DNA from: Bacteroides reticulotermitis JCM 10512 | GTDB taxonomy: Bacteria > Bacteroidota > Bacteroidia > Bacteroidales > Bacteroidaceae | Length of the DNA: 64,000 bases | Assembly (NCBI RefSeq): GCF_000517545.1 | Contig: NZ_BAIV01000006.1 | Location: 124,001-188,000, forward strand | Direction of reading: 5' to 3' | Part shown: in pieces, positions 1-7,791 of the stretch | Numbering within the stretch: position 1 is the first letter of the stretch | How the letters are laid out: each line of letters opens with the position of its first letter | The notes under the pieces: generated by a model | Databases searched by the model: none | Told to the model about the DNA's origin: nothing | Seen by the model: the letters and a program-made list of their open reading frames with translations, nothing else | Translations under genes and position numbers: made by a program

Positions 1-72
1 AAGAGAGCGTCACAATGGCTAAAGTGCGTTCTGGAGGGGGAAGAGGAGATCGTTTCTACGGTCAGAATATAG
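1..72 (+). CDS. C-terminal tail of an unidentified gene cut by the window edge
   Basis: Frame 1 is open from the first base to a TAG at 70-72 and would encode 23 residues, with a plausible composition (starting KRASQWLK and ending STVRI). It is too short to assign to a family. An overlapping frame from the ATG at 15 is also open to about position 90 but is rich in Gly and Arg and looks less natural. The call rests only on frame openness and residue composition. Confidence 0.3.
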   Translation, partial: KRASQWLKCVLEGEEEIVSTVRI

Positions 73-175
73 GCCAATCAACAATCTAATACGCGGAAAA
101 GGAGTAGAAATCAAACACTTAAAAGTAAGCATGAGAATTGTTTTATGACCCAATAAGTTATTAATTTCTTTGTAT

Positions 176-208
176 TTTGCTGAATATTAGAAAATAAATG
201 TAAATTTG
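176..208 (+). promoter_or_regulatory. Bacteroidetes-type promoter for the FemAB/GNAT-like gene
   Basis: A TTTG at 176-179 is followed after 21 bases by TAAATTTG at 201-208, which matches the -33 TTTG and -7 TAnnTTTG pattern. The ATG at 216 lies only 7 bases downstream, so the transcript would have almost no leader. Confidence 0.45.
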
Positions 209-215
209 CCATTCT

Positions 216-1212
216 ATGCCACTTAAACTGACTACATATTATCGCGGAGAAGATATTCCAGAGTTACCTGGGAAAAACACATTCCACTCCAAAGAGTTGT
301 TTCATATCTATGAAGCGACACCGGGATATACACCTGTTCTTATTGTAGCATTCGACAAGGATCGCCCAGTAGCAAGGTTATTGGCTGCTATCCGCAAATC
401 AAAAAGATGGCTACCCGCTTTTCTAGTCCGCCAATGCATAGTGTATGGTTCCGGCGAATTTCTGGACGAGAGCCTTGCCAACGATAAAGAAAAGGAAGAA
501 GAGGTGTTTGGTGAGATTCTGAAAAGCCTGACTCAAGAAGCAGCGCGTAAATGTGTACTGATTGAATTCCGTAACTTAGATAATGCCATGTTCGGGTATC
601 GTTTTTTTCGTGCGAACCAATTCTTTCCGGTAAACTGGCTTCGAGTACGCAACTCACTGCATAGTTCGAAAAGTGCGGAAGCTCGTTTCAGTCCGTCTCT
701 CTCCGACAAATAAAAAAGGGCTAAAGAATGGAGCCAAAGTAGAAGAGACTAACTCCCCTGAGGATATTAAAGCCTTTTCGAAAATGCTGCATAAAGTATA
801 TTCTTCTCGCATACGCAGGTATTTCCCGAACAACAACTTTTTCAATCACATGGATAAATGGTTGATAAAAGGTAGCCACGGAAAAATATTCGTTGTGAGA
901 TACAAGGAGAAAATCATAGGAGGATCTGTTTGTATATACTCAGACGACAATGCCTTTTTATGGTTTTCCGGAGGAATGCGAAAAACATATGCCCTGCAAT
1001 ACCCTGGGATCCTAGCTGTATGGAAAGCTTTAAATGATGCTCACGAGCGAGGATACCGCCACATGGAGTTCATGGATGTGGGACTACCATTTAGAAAACA
1101 TGGTTATCGTGACTTCGTTCTCCGCTTTGGCGGCAAACAAAGCAGTACTCGCCGGTGGTTCCGAATCAGCTGGTCATGGCTCAATAAATTAATGATAAAA
1201 TTCTATGTCTAA
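216..1212 (+). CDS. FemAB/GNAT-like acyltransferase, frameshifted
   Basis: Two frames join into one protein of about 331 residues. The N-terminal part (216 to about 700) holds a FemAB-like lobe. The C-terminal part (from about 715) continues with the KKGLKNGA segment and a second acyltransferase lobe including the hydrophobic run KIIGGSVCIYSD and the FMDVGLPFRKHGYRDF segment typical of Bacteroidales proteins of this kind. The frames fit if one TC is surplus in the TC run at 696-703 and one A is missing from the run at 712-717. Such proteins are usually near peptidoglycan or capsule genes and may transfer amino acids or acyl groups; the substrate is unknown. Family assignment is from overall sequence character and is moderate. 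The break is probably a sequencing error. Confidence 0.6.
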
Positions 1213-1508
1213 AAAGAGTATTTAGACAACTCTATTCGAATACTTTTCATCGCCGTTTATCACCCCATTCTTTCTCATAACCGAGATATAATCAGAAACT
1301 TAAAGATTAATCTCCATACTCAAGAAAGAGGATATAACACCGCTTACGCTTCTCTCAAGGGAATCAGACCGAACACACCATTTTCTTTGTCCATCCAGCA
1401 GCTTAAATTAATTGCATAAATATTTCTTTATTAAGCAAGAATTGATTTCCTTTGTGCTGTTTTATGCTATGCAGGCACATGTTTAAACTCAAATTAAAAA
1501 AGATAATT

Positions 1509-1912
1509 ATGAAGATTTCACACATCGAGCATCTAGGTATCGCTGTAAAAAGCATCGAAGAAGCCCTTCCGTATTATGAGAATGTATTAGGTTTGAAATG
1601 CTACAACATCGAGACTGTGGAAGACCAGAAGGTACGAACCGCCTTTTTGAAAGTAGGCGACACTAAAATTGAACTTCTGGAACCAACTTGCCCCGAAAGT
1701 ACAATCGCTAAATTTATAGAAAACAAAGGAGTAGGTGTTCACCACGTTGCGTTTGCCGTAGAAGATGGCGTAGCCAATGCATTGGCAGAAGCTGAGAGTA
1801 AAGAAATTCGTCTGATTGACAAGAGCCCCCGTAAAGGCGCCGAAGGATTACAGATAGCTTTCCTTCACCCAAGTCTACCTTAGGTGTACTGACCGAACTC
1901 TGTGAACACTAA
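1509..1912 (+). CDS. mce: Methylmalonyl-CoA epimerase (VOC fold), one-base frameshift near the end
   Basis: Interconverts (R)- and (S)-methylmalonyl-CoA in the succinate-propionate pathway. The start at ATG 1509 gives MKISHIEHLGIAVKS, the usual VOC N-terminus with the metal-binding His (HIEH). A second His pair sits in GVGVHHVAFAVED and the C-terminal region contains RKGAEG. As given, the frame ends early at 1883. Adding one C to the CCC at 1868-1870 restores the expected tail (HPKSTLGVLTELCEH) and a stop at 1910-1912, for 134 residues, the normal family length. The gene lies 29 bases before the decarboxylase alpha subunit, so it is the first gene of that operon. The longer open frame from 1452 is unlikely to be translated. 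Confidence 0.9.
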
Positions 1913-1941
1913 TCTTTAAAACTACCAAACAATAAGAAGTT

Positions 1942-3495
1942 ATGAGTAATCAACTTGAAAAAATTAAAGAGCTTATTGAGCGTCGCGCCATTGCACGTAT
2001 TGGCGGCGGCGATAAAGCAATTGCGAAACAACACGAGAAAGGTAAATATACGGCTCGCGAACGGATAGCTATGCTATTGGATGAAGGAAGCTTCGAAGAA
2101 ATGGATATGTTCGTAGAACATAGATGTACTAACTTCGGCATGGAGAAAAAACACTACCCGGGTGATGGTGTAGTAACCGGCTGTGGAACAATTGAAGGTC
2201 GTTTGATATACATCTTCGCACAAGACTTTACTGTTTCAGCAGGTTCTCTCTCAGAAACCATGTCGCTGAAAATCTGTAAAGTCATGGATCAAGCCATGAA
2301 AATGGGTGCTCCTTGTATCGGTATCAATGACTCGGGTGGCGCACGTATCCAGGAAGGTATCAATGCACTTGCAGGATATGCCGAAATCTTCCAAAGAAAC
2401 ATTCTGGCTTCAGGAGTTATTCCTCAGATTTCAGGGATCTTTGGCCCATGTGCCGGAGGTGCGGTATACTCTCCTGCCCTAACCGACTTTACCTTAATGA
2501 TGGAAGGTACTTCTTATATGTTCCTTACCGGACCGAAAGTAGTGAAGACTGTGACAGGTGAAGATGTTAGTCAGGAAAATCTGGGAGGTGCCAGTGTACA
2601 CTCAACCAAATCGGGCGTGACTCATTTTACAGCTACTACCGAAGAAGAAGGCCTTGCATTGATTCGCAAACTATTAGGCTTTATTCCTCAAAATAACTTA
2701 GAAGAACCCCCTTATCTAGATTGTACCGATCCAATCGACCGTCTGGAAGACTCATTAAATGAAATCATCCCCGACAGTCCTAACAAGCCATACAATATGT
2801 ACGAAGTAATAGGTGCAATTGTAGACAATGGCGAATTCCTTGAAATTCAAAAAGATTATGCAAAGAATATCATTATCGGTTTTGCCCGCTTCAACGGACA
2901 ATCAGTAGGTATTGTTGCCAATCAACCACAATATTTAGCCGGTGTACTTGATAGCAATGCTTCGCGTAAAGCCGCACGTTTCGTTCGCTTCTGCGACGCA
3001 TTCAATATTCCACTCGTATCGTTGGTAGACGTTCCGGGTTTCTTACCGGGTACGGGACAGGAATACAACGGAGTAATTCTGCATGGTGCCAAACTGCTTT
3101 ATGCTTATGGAGAAGCTACGGTACCTAAAGTAACGGTAACTTTACGCAAATCGTACGGTGGTTCACACATTGTGATGAGTTGTAAACAACTTCGTGGTGA
3201 TATGAACTATGCATGGCCTACAGCCGAAATTGCGGTAATGGGTGGTGCAGGAGCCGTAGAGGTATTGTATGCGAGAGAAGCCAAAGAGCAAGAGAATCCG
3301 GTTCAGTTCCTGGCAGAAAAAGAAGCGGAATACACCAAATTATTTGCTAATCCTTATAATGCAGCCAAATACGGTTATATCGACGACGTTATCGAACCGC
3401 GTAATACTCGTTTCCGTGTTATCCGCGCTTTGCAACAATTGCAGACTAAAAAACTGATAAACCCAGCAAAGAAGCATGGTAATATTCCATTGTAA
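1942..3495 (+). CDS. mmdA: Methylmalonyl-CoA decarboxylase alpha subunit (carboxyltransferase)
   Basis: A 517-residue biotin-dependent carboxyltransferase, full length for the family. It carries the acyl-CoA binding SGGARIQEG (131-139), the oxyanion segment [13 protein letters not shown] (168-180), [12 protein letters not shown] (196-207) and, in the second half, [13 protein letters not shown] and GGSHIVMS. It transfers the carboxyl group of methylmalonyl-CoA to biotin on the carrier protein, giving propionyl-CoA. The neighbouring epimerase, OadG-like subunit and biotin carrier favour the decarboxylase over an ATP-dependent propionyl-CoA carboxylase, since no biotin carboxylase gene is present. 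The enzyme is cytoplasmic, docking on the membrane subunits. Confidence 0.93.
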   Translation: MSNQLEKIKELIERRAIARIGGGDKAIAKQHEKGKYTARERIAMLLDEGSFEEMDMFVEHRCTNFGMEKKHYPGDGVVTGCGTIEGRLIYIFAQDFTVSAGSLSETMSLKICKVMDQAMKMGAPCIGINDSGGARIQEGINALAGYAEIFQRNILASGVIPQISGIFGPCAGGAVYSPALTDFTLMMEGTSYMFLTGPKVVKTVTGEDVSQENLGGASVHSTKSGVTHFTATTEEEGLALIRKLLGFIPQNNLEEPPYLDCTDPIDRLEDSLNEIIPDSPNKPYNMYEVIGAIVDNGEFLEIQKDYAKNIIIGFARFNGQSVGIVANQPQYLAGVLDSNASRKAARFVRFCDAFNIPLVSLVDVPGFLPGTGQEYNGVILHGAKLLYAYGEATVPKVTVTLRKSYGGSHIVMSCKQLRGDMNYAWPTAEIAVMGGAGAVEVLYAREAKEQENPVQFLAEKEAEYTKLFANPYNAAKYGYIDDVIEPRNTRFRVIRALQQLQTKKLINPAKKHGNIPL

Positions 3496-3520
3496 TCGAA
3501 CTTAATTTATTAAAACAAGA

Positions 3521-4141
3521 ATGATTATGAACAAAACCAAAATCGGAATATTCTTTTCTTTGTTACTGATGCTTGGTTTGTCTTTCTTCCAAGAAGGAAA
3601 CTCAAGCAATAAGCTGGCGTTGAACGAAGTGCAAATGGATACCAAGAGCAACCTCCAAGACGACGGGCTTCACAGTACATGGATTGAAACATTCAACATT
3701 TCTTCATATAGCAGCTCCGAATCAGCTGTTACTCCAAGTACAAACGATGAAACAGCCGGACGTTGTCTGAAAGTTGAAAATTACGGGCAATATACCGAAG
3801 CAGGTATCGGAATGTCCGCTTCGACAATAGCAATCGTATTTGTCGGATTGATTCTTCTATTCATTGTCTTTAAAATTATTGGTAAACCTGCCAACCGCAC
3901 AAGTAACCCGAATGCGTCGAAAGCCGTAGATACTGACAAACAGTACGAAGCTGTACAACAGCCATCGGAAGAAGCACAAGGTGAGGTTTATGCAGCGATA
4001 GCAATGGCTTTGCACGAAATGCAAGAAGAGGAAGTACATGACGTAGAAGAAACAGTACTAACTATCACTCGCGTAAAACGCAGCTATTCGCCATGGAGTT
4101 CTAAAATCTACACGTTGCGTGAAACTCCTCACAGAAAGTAA
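3521..4141 (+). CDS. OadG-like membrane subunit of the decarboxylase
   Basis: A 206-residue protein with an N-terminal hydrophobic stretch (about 5-24) and a second membrane segment at 99-120 (ASTIAIVFVGLILLFIVFKI). A charged cytoplasmic tail ends with SPWSSKIYTL, a signature of Bacteroidetes OadG-type subunits. In sodium-pump decarboxylases this small subunit anchors the alpha subunit and assembles the complex. It lies between mmdA (25 bases) and the biotin carrier (23 bases), which supports one transcript. An ATG two codons downstream (3527) is an equally possible start. Confidence 0.75.
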   Translation: MIMNKTKIGIFFSLLLMLGLSFFQEGNSSNKLALNEVQMDTKSNLQDDGLHSTWIETFNISSYSSSESAVTPSTNDETAGRCLKVENYGQYTEAGIGMSASTIAIVFVGLILLFIVFKIIGKPANRTSNPNASKAVDTDKQYEAVQQPSEEAQGEVYAAIAMALHEMQEEEVHDVEETVLTITRVKRSYSPWSSKIYTLRETPHRK

Positions 4142-4164
4142 TTCACTCCTTAATAGTAAAAACG

Positions 4165-4596
4165 ATGAAAGAATATAAATATAAAATCAACGGTAACTTA
4201 TACAAAGTAACCATCGGAAATATCGAAGATAATATTGCTCAAGTAGAAGTGAATGGTACCTCCTACAACGTAGAATTGGAAAAGCAACCCGTTAAGAAAG
4301 TTGTTAAGCCAGTTGTACGTCCGGTACCTACTACGCCTGCTCCACCGACCACACAAGTCGTAAAGCCAGCCGCCCCGGTAAGCAAATCAGGTGTTAAGTC
4401 TCCGCTACCAGGCGTAATTCTCGATATCAAAGTCAACGTAGGCGATAGCGTAAAGAAAGGACAGACTATACTTATCCTAGAGGCCATGAAAATGGAGAAT
4501 AATATCAATGCCGATAAGGATGGTAAAGTGACTGCTATCAATGTAAGCAGAGGTGACTCTGTGCTTGAAGGAACCGACCTGATAATTATCGAATAA
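4165..4596 (+). CDS. mmdC: Biotin carboxyl carrier protein of methylmalonyl-CoA decarboxylase
   Basis: A 143-residue protein. Residues 1-40 form a small lead domain, 42-72 is a flexible Pro/Ala/Val linker (KPVVRPVPTTPAPPTT), and 75-143 is a biotinyl domain with the canonical AMKM (107-110), so Lys109 carries biotin. It shuttles the carboxyl group from the alpha subunit to the membrane decarboxylase subunit. It is the last recognisable gene of the operon. The beta subunit, usual in such clusters, is not present in the 1.36 kb that follow. Confidence 0.9.
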   Translation: MKEYKYKINGNLYKVTIGNIEDNIAQVEVNGTSYNVELEKQPVKKVVKPVVRPVPTTPAPPTTQVVKPAAPVSKSGVKSPLPGVILDIKVNVGDSVKKGQTILILEAMKMENNINADKDGKVTAINVSRGDSVLEGTDLIIIE

Positions 4597-4745
4597 AGTA
4601 TAGGAGCCAACTTACCAGCTAACGATTAAGCTTGTTCCCCGGATTTATGCCGGATTGATAAACATCGTGCTTCTGAGTATATGGTAATGGCTTTTATCGG
4701 TAGATATTACACGCACTTGGTTTTCGTTAACTAACGATACAAGCG

Positions 4746-4800
4746 TTTATAAGAAACGATGCGGATGTTTATAATAAACGTTCGCATCGTTTCTTATAAA
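4746..4800. repeat. 55-base near-perfect palindrome
   Basis: TTTATAAGAAACGATGCG (4746-4763) is exactly complementary to CGCATCGTTTCTTATAAA (4783-4800). The bases between also pair around position 4773 except for two G-T pairs, so arms of 27 bases meet with a one-base centre. It has no loop or U-run of a normal terminator. It could be a protein-binding site, a cruciform or the remnant of a mobile end. Confidence 0.8.
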
Positions 4801-4956
4801 TGTTCTCTACACTTTCCCGACTACTCCCACAAGTGTGTCACTGGATTCCCTACCAATTTATTAATATTCCTTTTCTGCTCTCTCCTCGAAGCTGTTTGGC
4901 TTCTTCATCAATTTAGATGCAAGTCTGTTTCCCCAGACATCCACTCCCCCTCCCCC

Positions 4957-5140
4957 TACATACAAGAAAAAATATTTTATCTCTCATAGTCTCATCATTT
5001 TTCAATTAACAATCGAACAATCAACACATTAGACAATGAGAGATACTTTCAAAAAGAGGTATCTCTCATCATTTTCTCGCATTTTCACCCCTTTTTGGAG
5101 GTATCTCTCATGTTTTTTGAAGGATCTCTCATTCATTTTA
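4957..5140 (+). repeat. Copy A of a dispersed ATCTCTCAT intergenic repeat
   Basis: About 184 bases resembling, in opposite orientation, the sequence at 28104-28288. Shared blocks in order are an ACAAGAAA..AAATATTT run, ATCTCTCAT followed by GTCTCAT, a hairpin with stem ATGAGAGATAC (5036-5046) and GTATCTCTCAT (5059-5069), and two more ATCTCTCAT copies ending in GGATCTCTCATTCA. Motifs and spacing are kept while loops differ. Confidence 0.75.
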
Positions 5141-5417
5141 GGTGCATTTTAGTGATACAATCTAGGGGAATAGACTCATCTACAAACTAATTAATCGGTA
5201 AGACACGCAATTGAAACAAGTGATGGAATGTAAACAGATGTCTAGCCATGGTCACTTTTTGCTATAAACACCTGATTGATAGTTTGATGTATTGCGTCTA
5301 CTTTTCTCAGACTGATCTATCCAATACATAATACTAATTTCCAGAGGCTATGTACTTGGCAAAAATCTCCCAGCAGATAGTAGTAATCAACTAGTAAAAG
5401 GCATTTTTTGCCATTAC

Positions 5418-5518
5418 ATTTCCTGTTCCACATCTGTGGAACAGCTGACTCACATAATGTGGAACAGGTGTCGCACATATTGTGAAACGCCCGTCGCACA
5501 TAATGTGGAACAGGAAAT
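5418..5518. repeat. 23-bp tandem repeat inside 16-base inverted repeats
   Basis: ATTTCCTGTTCCACAT (5418-5433) and ATGTGGAACAGGAAAT (5503-5518) are exact reverse complements. Between them are three 23-base units at 5435-5457, 5458-5480 and 5481-5503, each starting TGTGRAAC and ending in CACATAA or CACATAT, plus a partial fourth from 5504. CTGTTCCACA (5423-5432) and TGTGGAACAG (5435-5444) also form a hairpin with a 2-base loop. There are no spacers, so it is not CRISPR. Confidence 0.8.
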
Positions 5519-5907
5519 AAAAGGAAATAAACCTGAAAAAAGACTACTTAGATCCACTAATAGTTGCGCACAATACGGTTTAAGAAAAGACTTGTTTGGT
5601 AAATTGAATAGTCTGTTTTTTGAGAAGATGAGCAATAGCTATCGCTCATTGGAATAAAGTGATCCTAAAAAAAGAAGACGCAAAATAAGCAGCTGATATA
5701 CTGAACGATATGCAAAAAAGTGATAAAGTCATGAGGTGTTGTATCATTGTGCAAAGTGCTTCTGTCAAGCCCCGCTGATAAAATTAGGAACACAGAAGAG
5801 CTACACGGATATTGTACAGTTTGCCAAAAGAGTCAAAACTTAAATAGTACTCAGGTAAAAAGAGAGATCCCATACTTCTGCAAGTGACCCTAATAAGCGC
5901 ATAAAAA

Positions 5908-5940
5908 AAGAGGGCATATCGTTTTCAGATACGCCCTCTT
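5908..5940 (-). terminator. Rho-independent terminator of the aldolase gene
   Basis: The stem GAGGGCATATC (5910-5920) and GATACGCCCTC (5928-5938) has a 7-base loop. Reading leftward it is followed by a run of seven T residues, and it lies just past the aldolase stop. Confidence 0.85.
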
Positions 5941-5960
5941 CCTATTAATTATAGGTTGAG

Positions 5961-6965
5961 TTATTCAGCCAATTTGTTATCAGAGCCAAGTACACTCACA
6001 ATTTTGTGCTTATACAGTTTCTCCATATTGTCACGAGCTGGGCCTAAATATTTACGTGGGTCGAACTCAGCCGGTTTTTCAGCAAACACTCTGCGTACAG
6101 CAGCAGTCATAGCCAAACGTGAGTCAGAGTCGATGTTGATCTTACAAACAGAAGATTTAGCTGCTTTACGCAACTCTTCTTCCGGAATACCGATAGCAGC
6201 TTTCAAAGCACCACCAAATTTATTGATTGTTTCCACTTCTTCTTCAGGAACAGAAGATGATCCATGAAGTACGATAGGGAAACCTGGAAGTTCTTTCATT
6301 ACACCATCCAATACATCGAATGCCAAAGGAGGAGGTACCATGCGGCCAGTAACCGGGTCAACATGACACTGTTCCGGAGTGAATTTGAAAGCACCGTGAG
6401 AAGTACCAATAGAAATAGCCAAGCTATCGCAACCTGTTTTAGTTACGAAGTCTACCACTTCTTCCGGTTTAGTATATGTATGGTGTTCAGCAACTACGTC
6501 ATCTTCTACACCAGCCAATACACCAAGTTCACCTTCAACAGTTACGTCGAATTGATGAGCATATTCAACCACTTTCTTAGTAAGAGCTACGTTTTCATCA
6601 TAAGGAAGATGAGAACCATCGATCATTACTGAAGAGAAGCCTGAATCGATACAAGACTTGCAAGTCTCGAAAGTATCACCGTGGTCAAGATGAAGAACGA
6701 TCTCTGGTTTTGCACAGCCCAATTCTTTTGCGTATTCAACAGCACCTTGAGCCATGAAGCGCAACAGAGTAGCGTTAGCGTATTGACGTGCTCCTTTAGA
6801 AACCTGAAGAATCACGGGTGATTTAGTTTCTGCAGCAGCCTTGATAATAGCCTGCAGCTGTTCCATATTGTTGAAGTTAAAAGCCGGGATAGCGTATCCA
6901 CCTTTAATAGCTTTAGCAAACATTTCTCTAGTGTTTACCAGCCCTAAATCTTTGTAATTAATCAT
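5961..6965 (-). CDS. fba: Class II fructose-bisphosphate aldolase
   Basis: A 334-residue zinc aldolase that splits fructose-1,6-bisphosphate into glyceraldehyde-3-phosphate and dihydroxyacetone phosphate. It has LHLDHGD (91-97) with catalytic Asp94 and zinc ligand His95, the EGELG segment (144-148), the GTSHGA loop (187-192) and the zinc and phosphate loop HGSSS (234-238). The length and N-terminus (MINYKDLGLVNTREMF) fit type B enzymes of Bacteroidetes. It is monocistronic, with a TACTTTTG element upstream and a strong terminator downstream. Confidence 0.95.
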   Translation of the reverse strand: MINYKDLGLVNTREMFAKAIKGGYAIPAFNFNNMEQLQAIIKAAAETKSPVILQVSKGARQYANATLLRFMAQGAVEYAKELGCAKPEIVLHLDHGDTFETCKSCIDSGFSSVMIDGSHLPYDENVALTKKVVEYAHQFDVTVEGELGVLAGVEDDVVAEHHTYTKPEEVVDFVTKTGCDSLAISIGTSHGAFKFTPEQCHVDPVTGRMVPPPLAFDVLDGVMKELPGFPIVLHGSSSVPEEEVETINKFGGALKAAIGIPEEELRKAAKSSVCKINIDSDSRLAMTAAVRRVFAEKPAEFDPRKYLGPARDNMEKLYKHKIVSVLGSDNKLAE

Positions 6966-7004
6966 TTTGTTTAAAGTTTATTGTTAGTGAATAAAAATTC
7001 TACG

Positions 7005-7012
7005 CAAAAGTA
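7005..7012 (-). promoter_or_regulatory. -7 element for fba
   Basis: Reads TACTTTTG on the minus strand, matching TAnnTTTG, 40 bases upstream of the fba ATG. No good -33 TTTG is seen. The rest of the roughly 300-base gap up to the L31 promoter shows nothing recognisable. Confidence 0.6.
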
Positions 7013-7317
7013 AGCATTATCCTTCTAATAGCGAAGCCGGAAAAGAAAATATAGTAGAAAAAGCTTTAAATCGACGCCAATTATTTGAATAAAGAACCGG
7101 CTTAATATCAGATTGTAATGTCGAAATAGCAATAAAGGCTCTCTATTCGCGGAATTCACGCATGCAAAAGATAAGCTAAAAAGCCTAGTTGGCCGATATA
7201 TAAGTAAAGGAACAGAGACCAAGGTCAGCGATCTTAAAACATATAGTAAAAAAGGTATCCGCAGACAAAAAACTGAATCTTTTTCAGCAAAACGTTTTCT
7301 TATTCAGGTAAATGCAT

Positions 7318-7325
7318 TATCTTTG
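7318..7325 (+). promoter_or_regulatory. -7 element for the L31 gene
   Basis: TATCTTTG matches TAnnTTTG and is followed by GCGCCC. The leader to the ATG at 7401 would be about 70 bases, which leaves room for leader control of this ribosomal protein gene, though no specific structure was identified. Confidence 0.65.
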
Positions 7326-7400
7326 CGCCCTGAAAGTAACCATTACACTATTTCTTACCAAAATAGTACGAATATAATAATTTAAAAATTAGATACTGAA

Positions 7401-7655
7401 ATGAAAAAAGGTATTCATCCAGAAAACTACCGTCCAGTAGTATTCAAAGATATGTCAAATGGTGATATGTTCTTGTCTCGTTCAACTGTAAACGCTAAAG
7501 AAGACGTTGAATTTGAAGGTGAAACTTACCCGTTGATAAAGATTGAAATTTCAAATACTTCTCACCCGTTCTATACAGGTAAATCTACATTGGTAGATAC
7601 AGCCGGACGTGTTGACAAGTTCATGAGCCGTTACGGAGACCGTAAAAAGAAATAA
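7401..7655 (+). CDS. rpmE2: 50S ribosomal protein L31 type B
   Basis: An 84-residue protein that begins [19 protein letters not shown] and contains [21 protein letters not shown], the L31 signature. It has no CxxC zinc motif, so it is the zinc-independent type B form. It binds the large ribosomal subunit at the bridge to the small subunit. It is monocistronic, with its own promoter and terminator. Confidence 0.97.
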   Translation: MKKGIHPENYRPVVFKDMSNGDMFLSRSTVNAKEDVEFEGETYPLIKIEISNTSHPFYTGKSTLVDTAGRVDKFMSRYGDRKKK

Positions 7656-7675
7656 TTGCACTACTCAATAAGTGT

Positions 7676-7718
7676 AAAAAAAGAGAAGATGTCCCTTGGA
7701 TATTTTCTCTTTTTTTTG
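7676..7718 (+). terminator. Rho-independent terminator after rpmE2
   Basis: AAAAAGAGAAGATGTCC pairs with GGATATTTTCTCTTTTT across a short CTT loop with one internal mismatch, ending in a run of T, about 20 bases past the stop. Confidence 0.85.
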
Positions 7719-7738
7719 TATATTTCGAACCAGAATCA

Positions 7739-7768
7739 TTGAGTTCTCAAAACTAGTTCGTAATTTTG
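7739..7768 (+). promoter_or_regulatory. Promoter for the class A PBP
   Basis: TTG at 7739-7741, a 19-base gap and TAATTTTG at 7761-7768 give both Bacteroidetes promoter elements at normal spacing. The ATG is at 7792. Confidence 0.7.
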
Positions 7769-7791
7769 CGCCGTATTAGAACCAATACATT

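Larger units (their letters stand above)
4597..5960 (+). other. Gene-free convergent intergenic region rich in repeats
   Basis: There are 1.36 kb between the end of the biotin carrier (+) and the end of the aldolase (-). No open frame has protein-like composition. It contains a 55-base near-perfect palindrome (4746-4800), a copy of the ATCTCTCAT repeat (4957-5140), a 23-bp tandem repeat bracketed by 16-base inverted repeats (5418-5518) and the aldolase terminator (5908-5940). The rest (about 5141-5417 and 5519-5900) is AT-rich with no recognised feature. Confidence 0.7.

Noticed and set aside
4759-4989. A 76-residue plus-strand open frame, considered as a remnant of the missing beta subunit
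   Set aside because: It runs through the palindrome and AT-rich DNA and has none of the membrane-helix pattern of the beta subunit.
5435-5513. Possible CRISPR array
   Set aside because: Units are directly adjacent with no spacers, only three and a half copies, and no cas genes are in the window.
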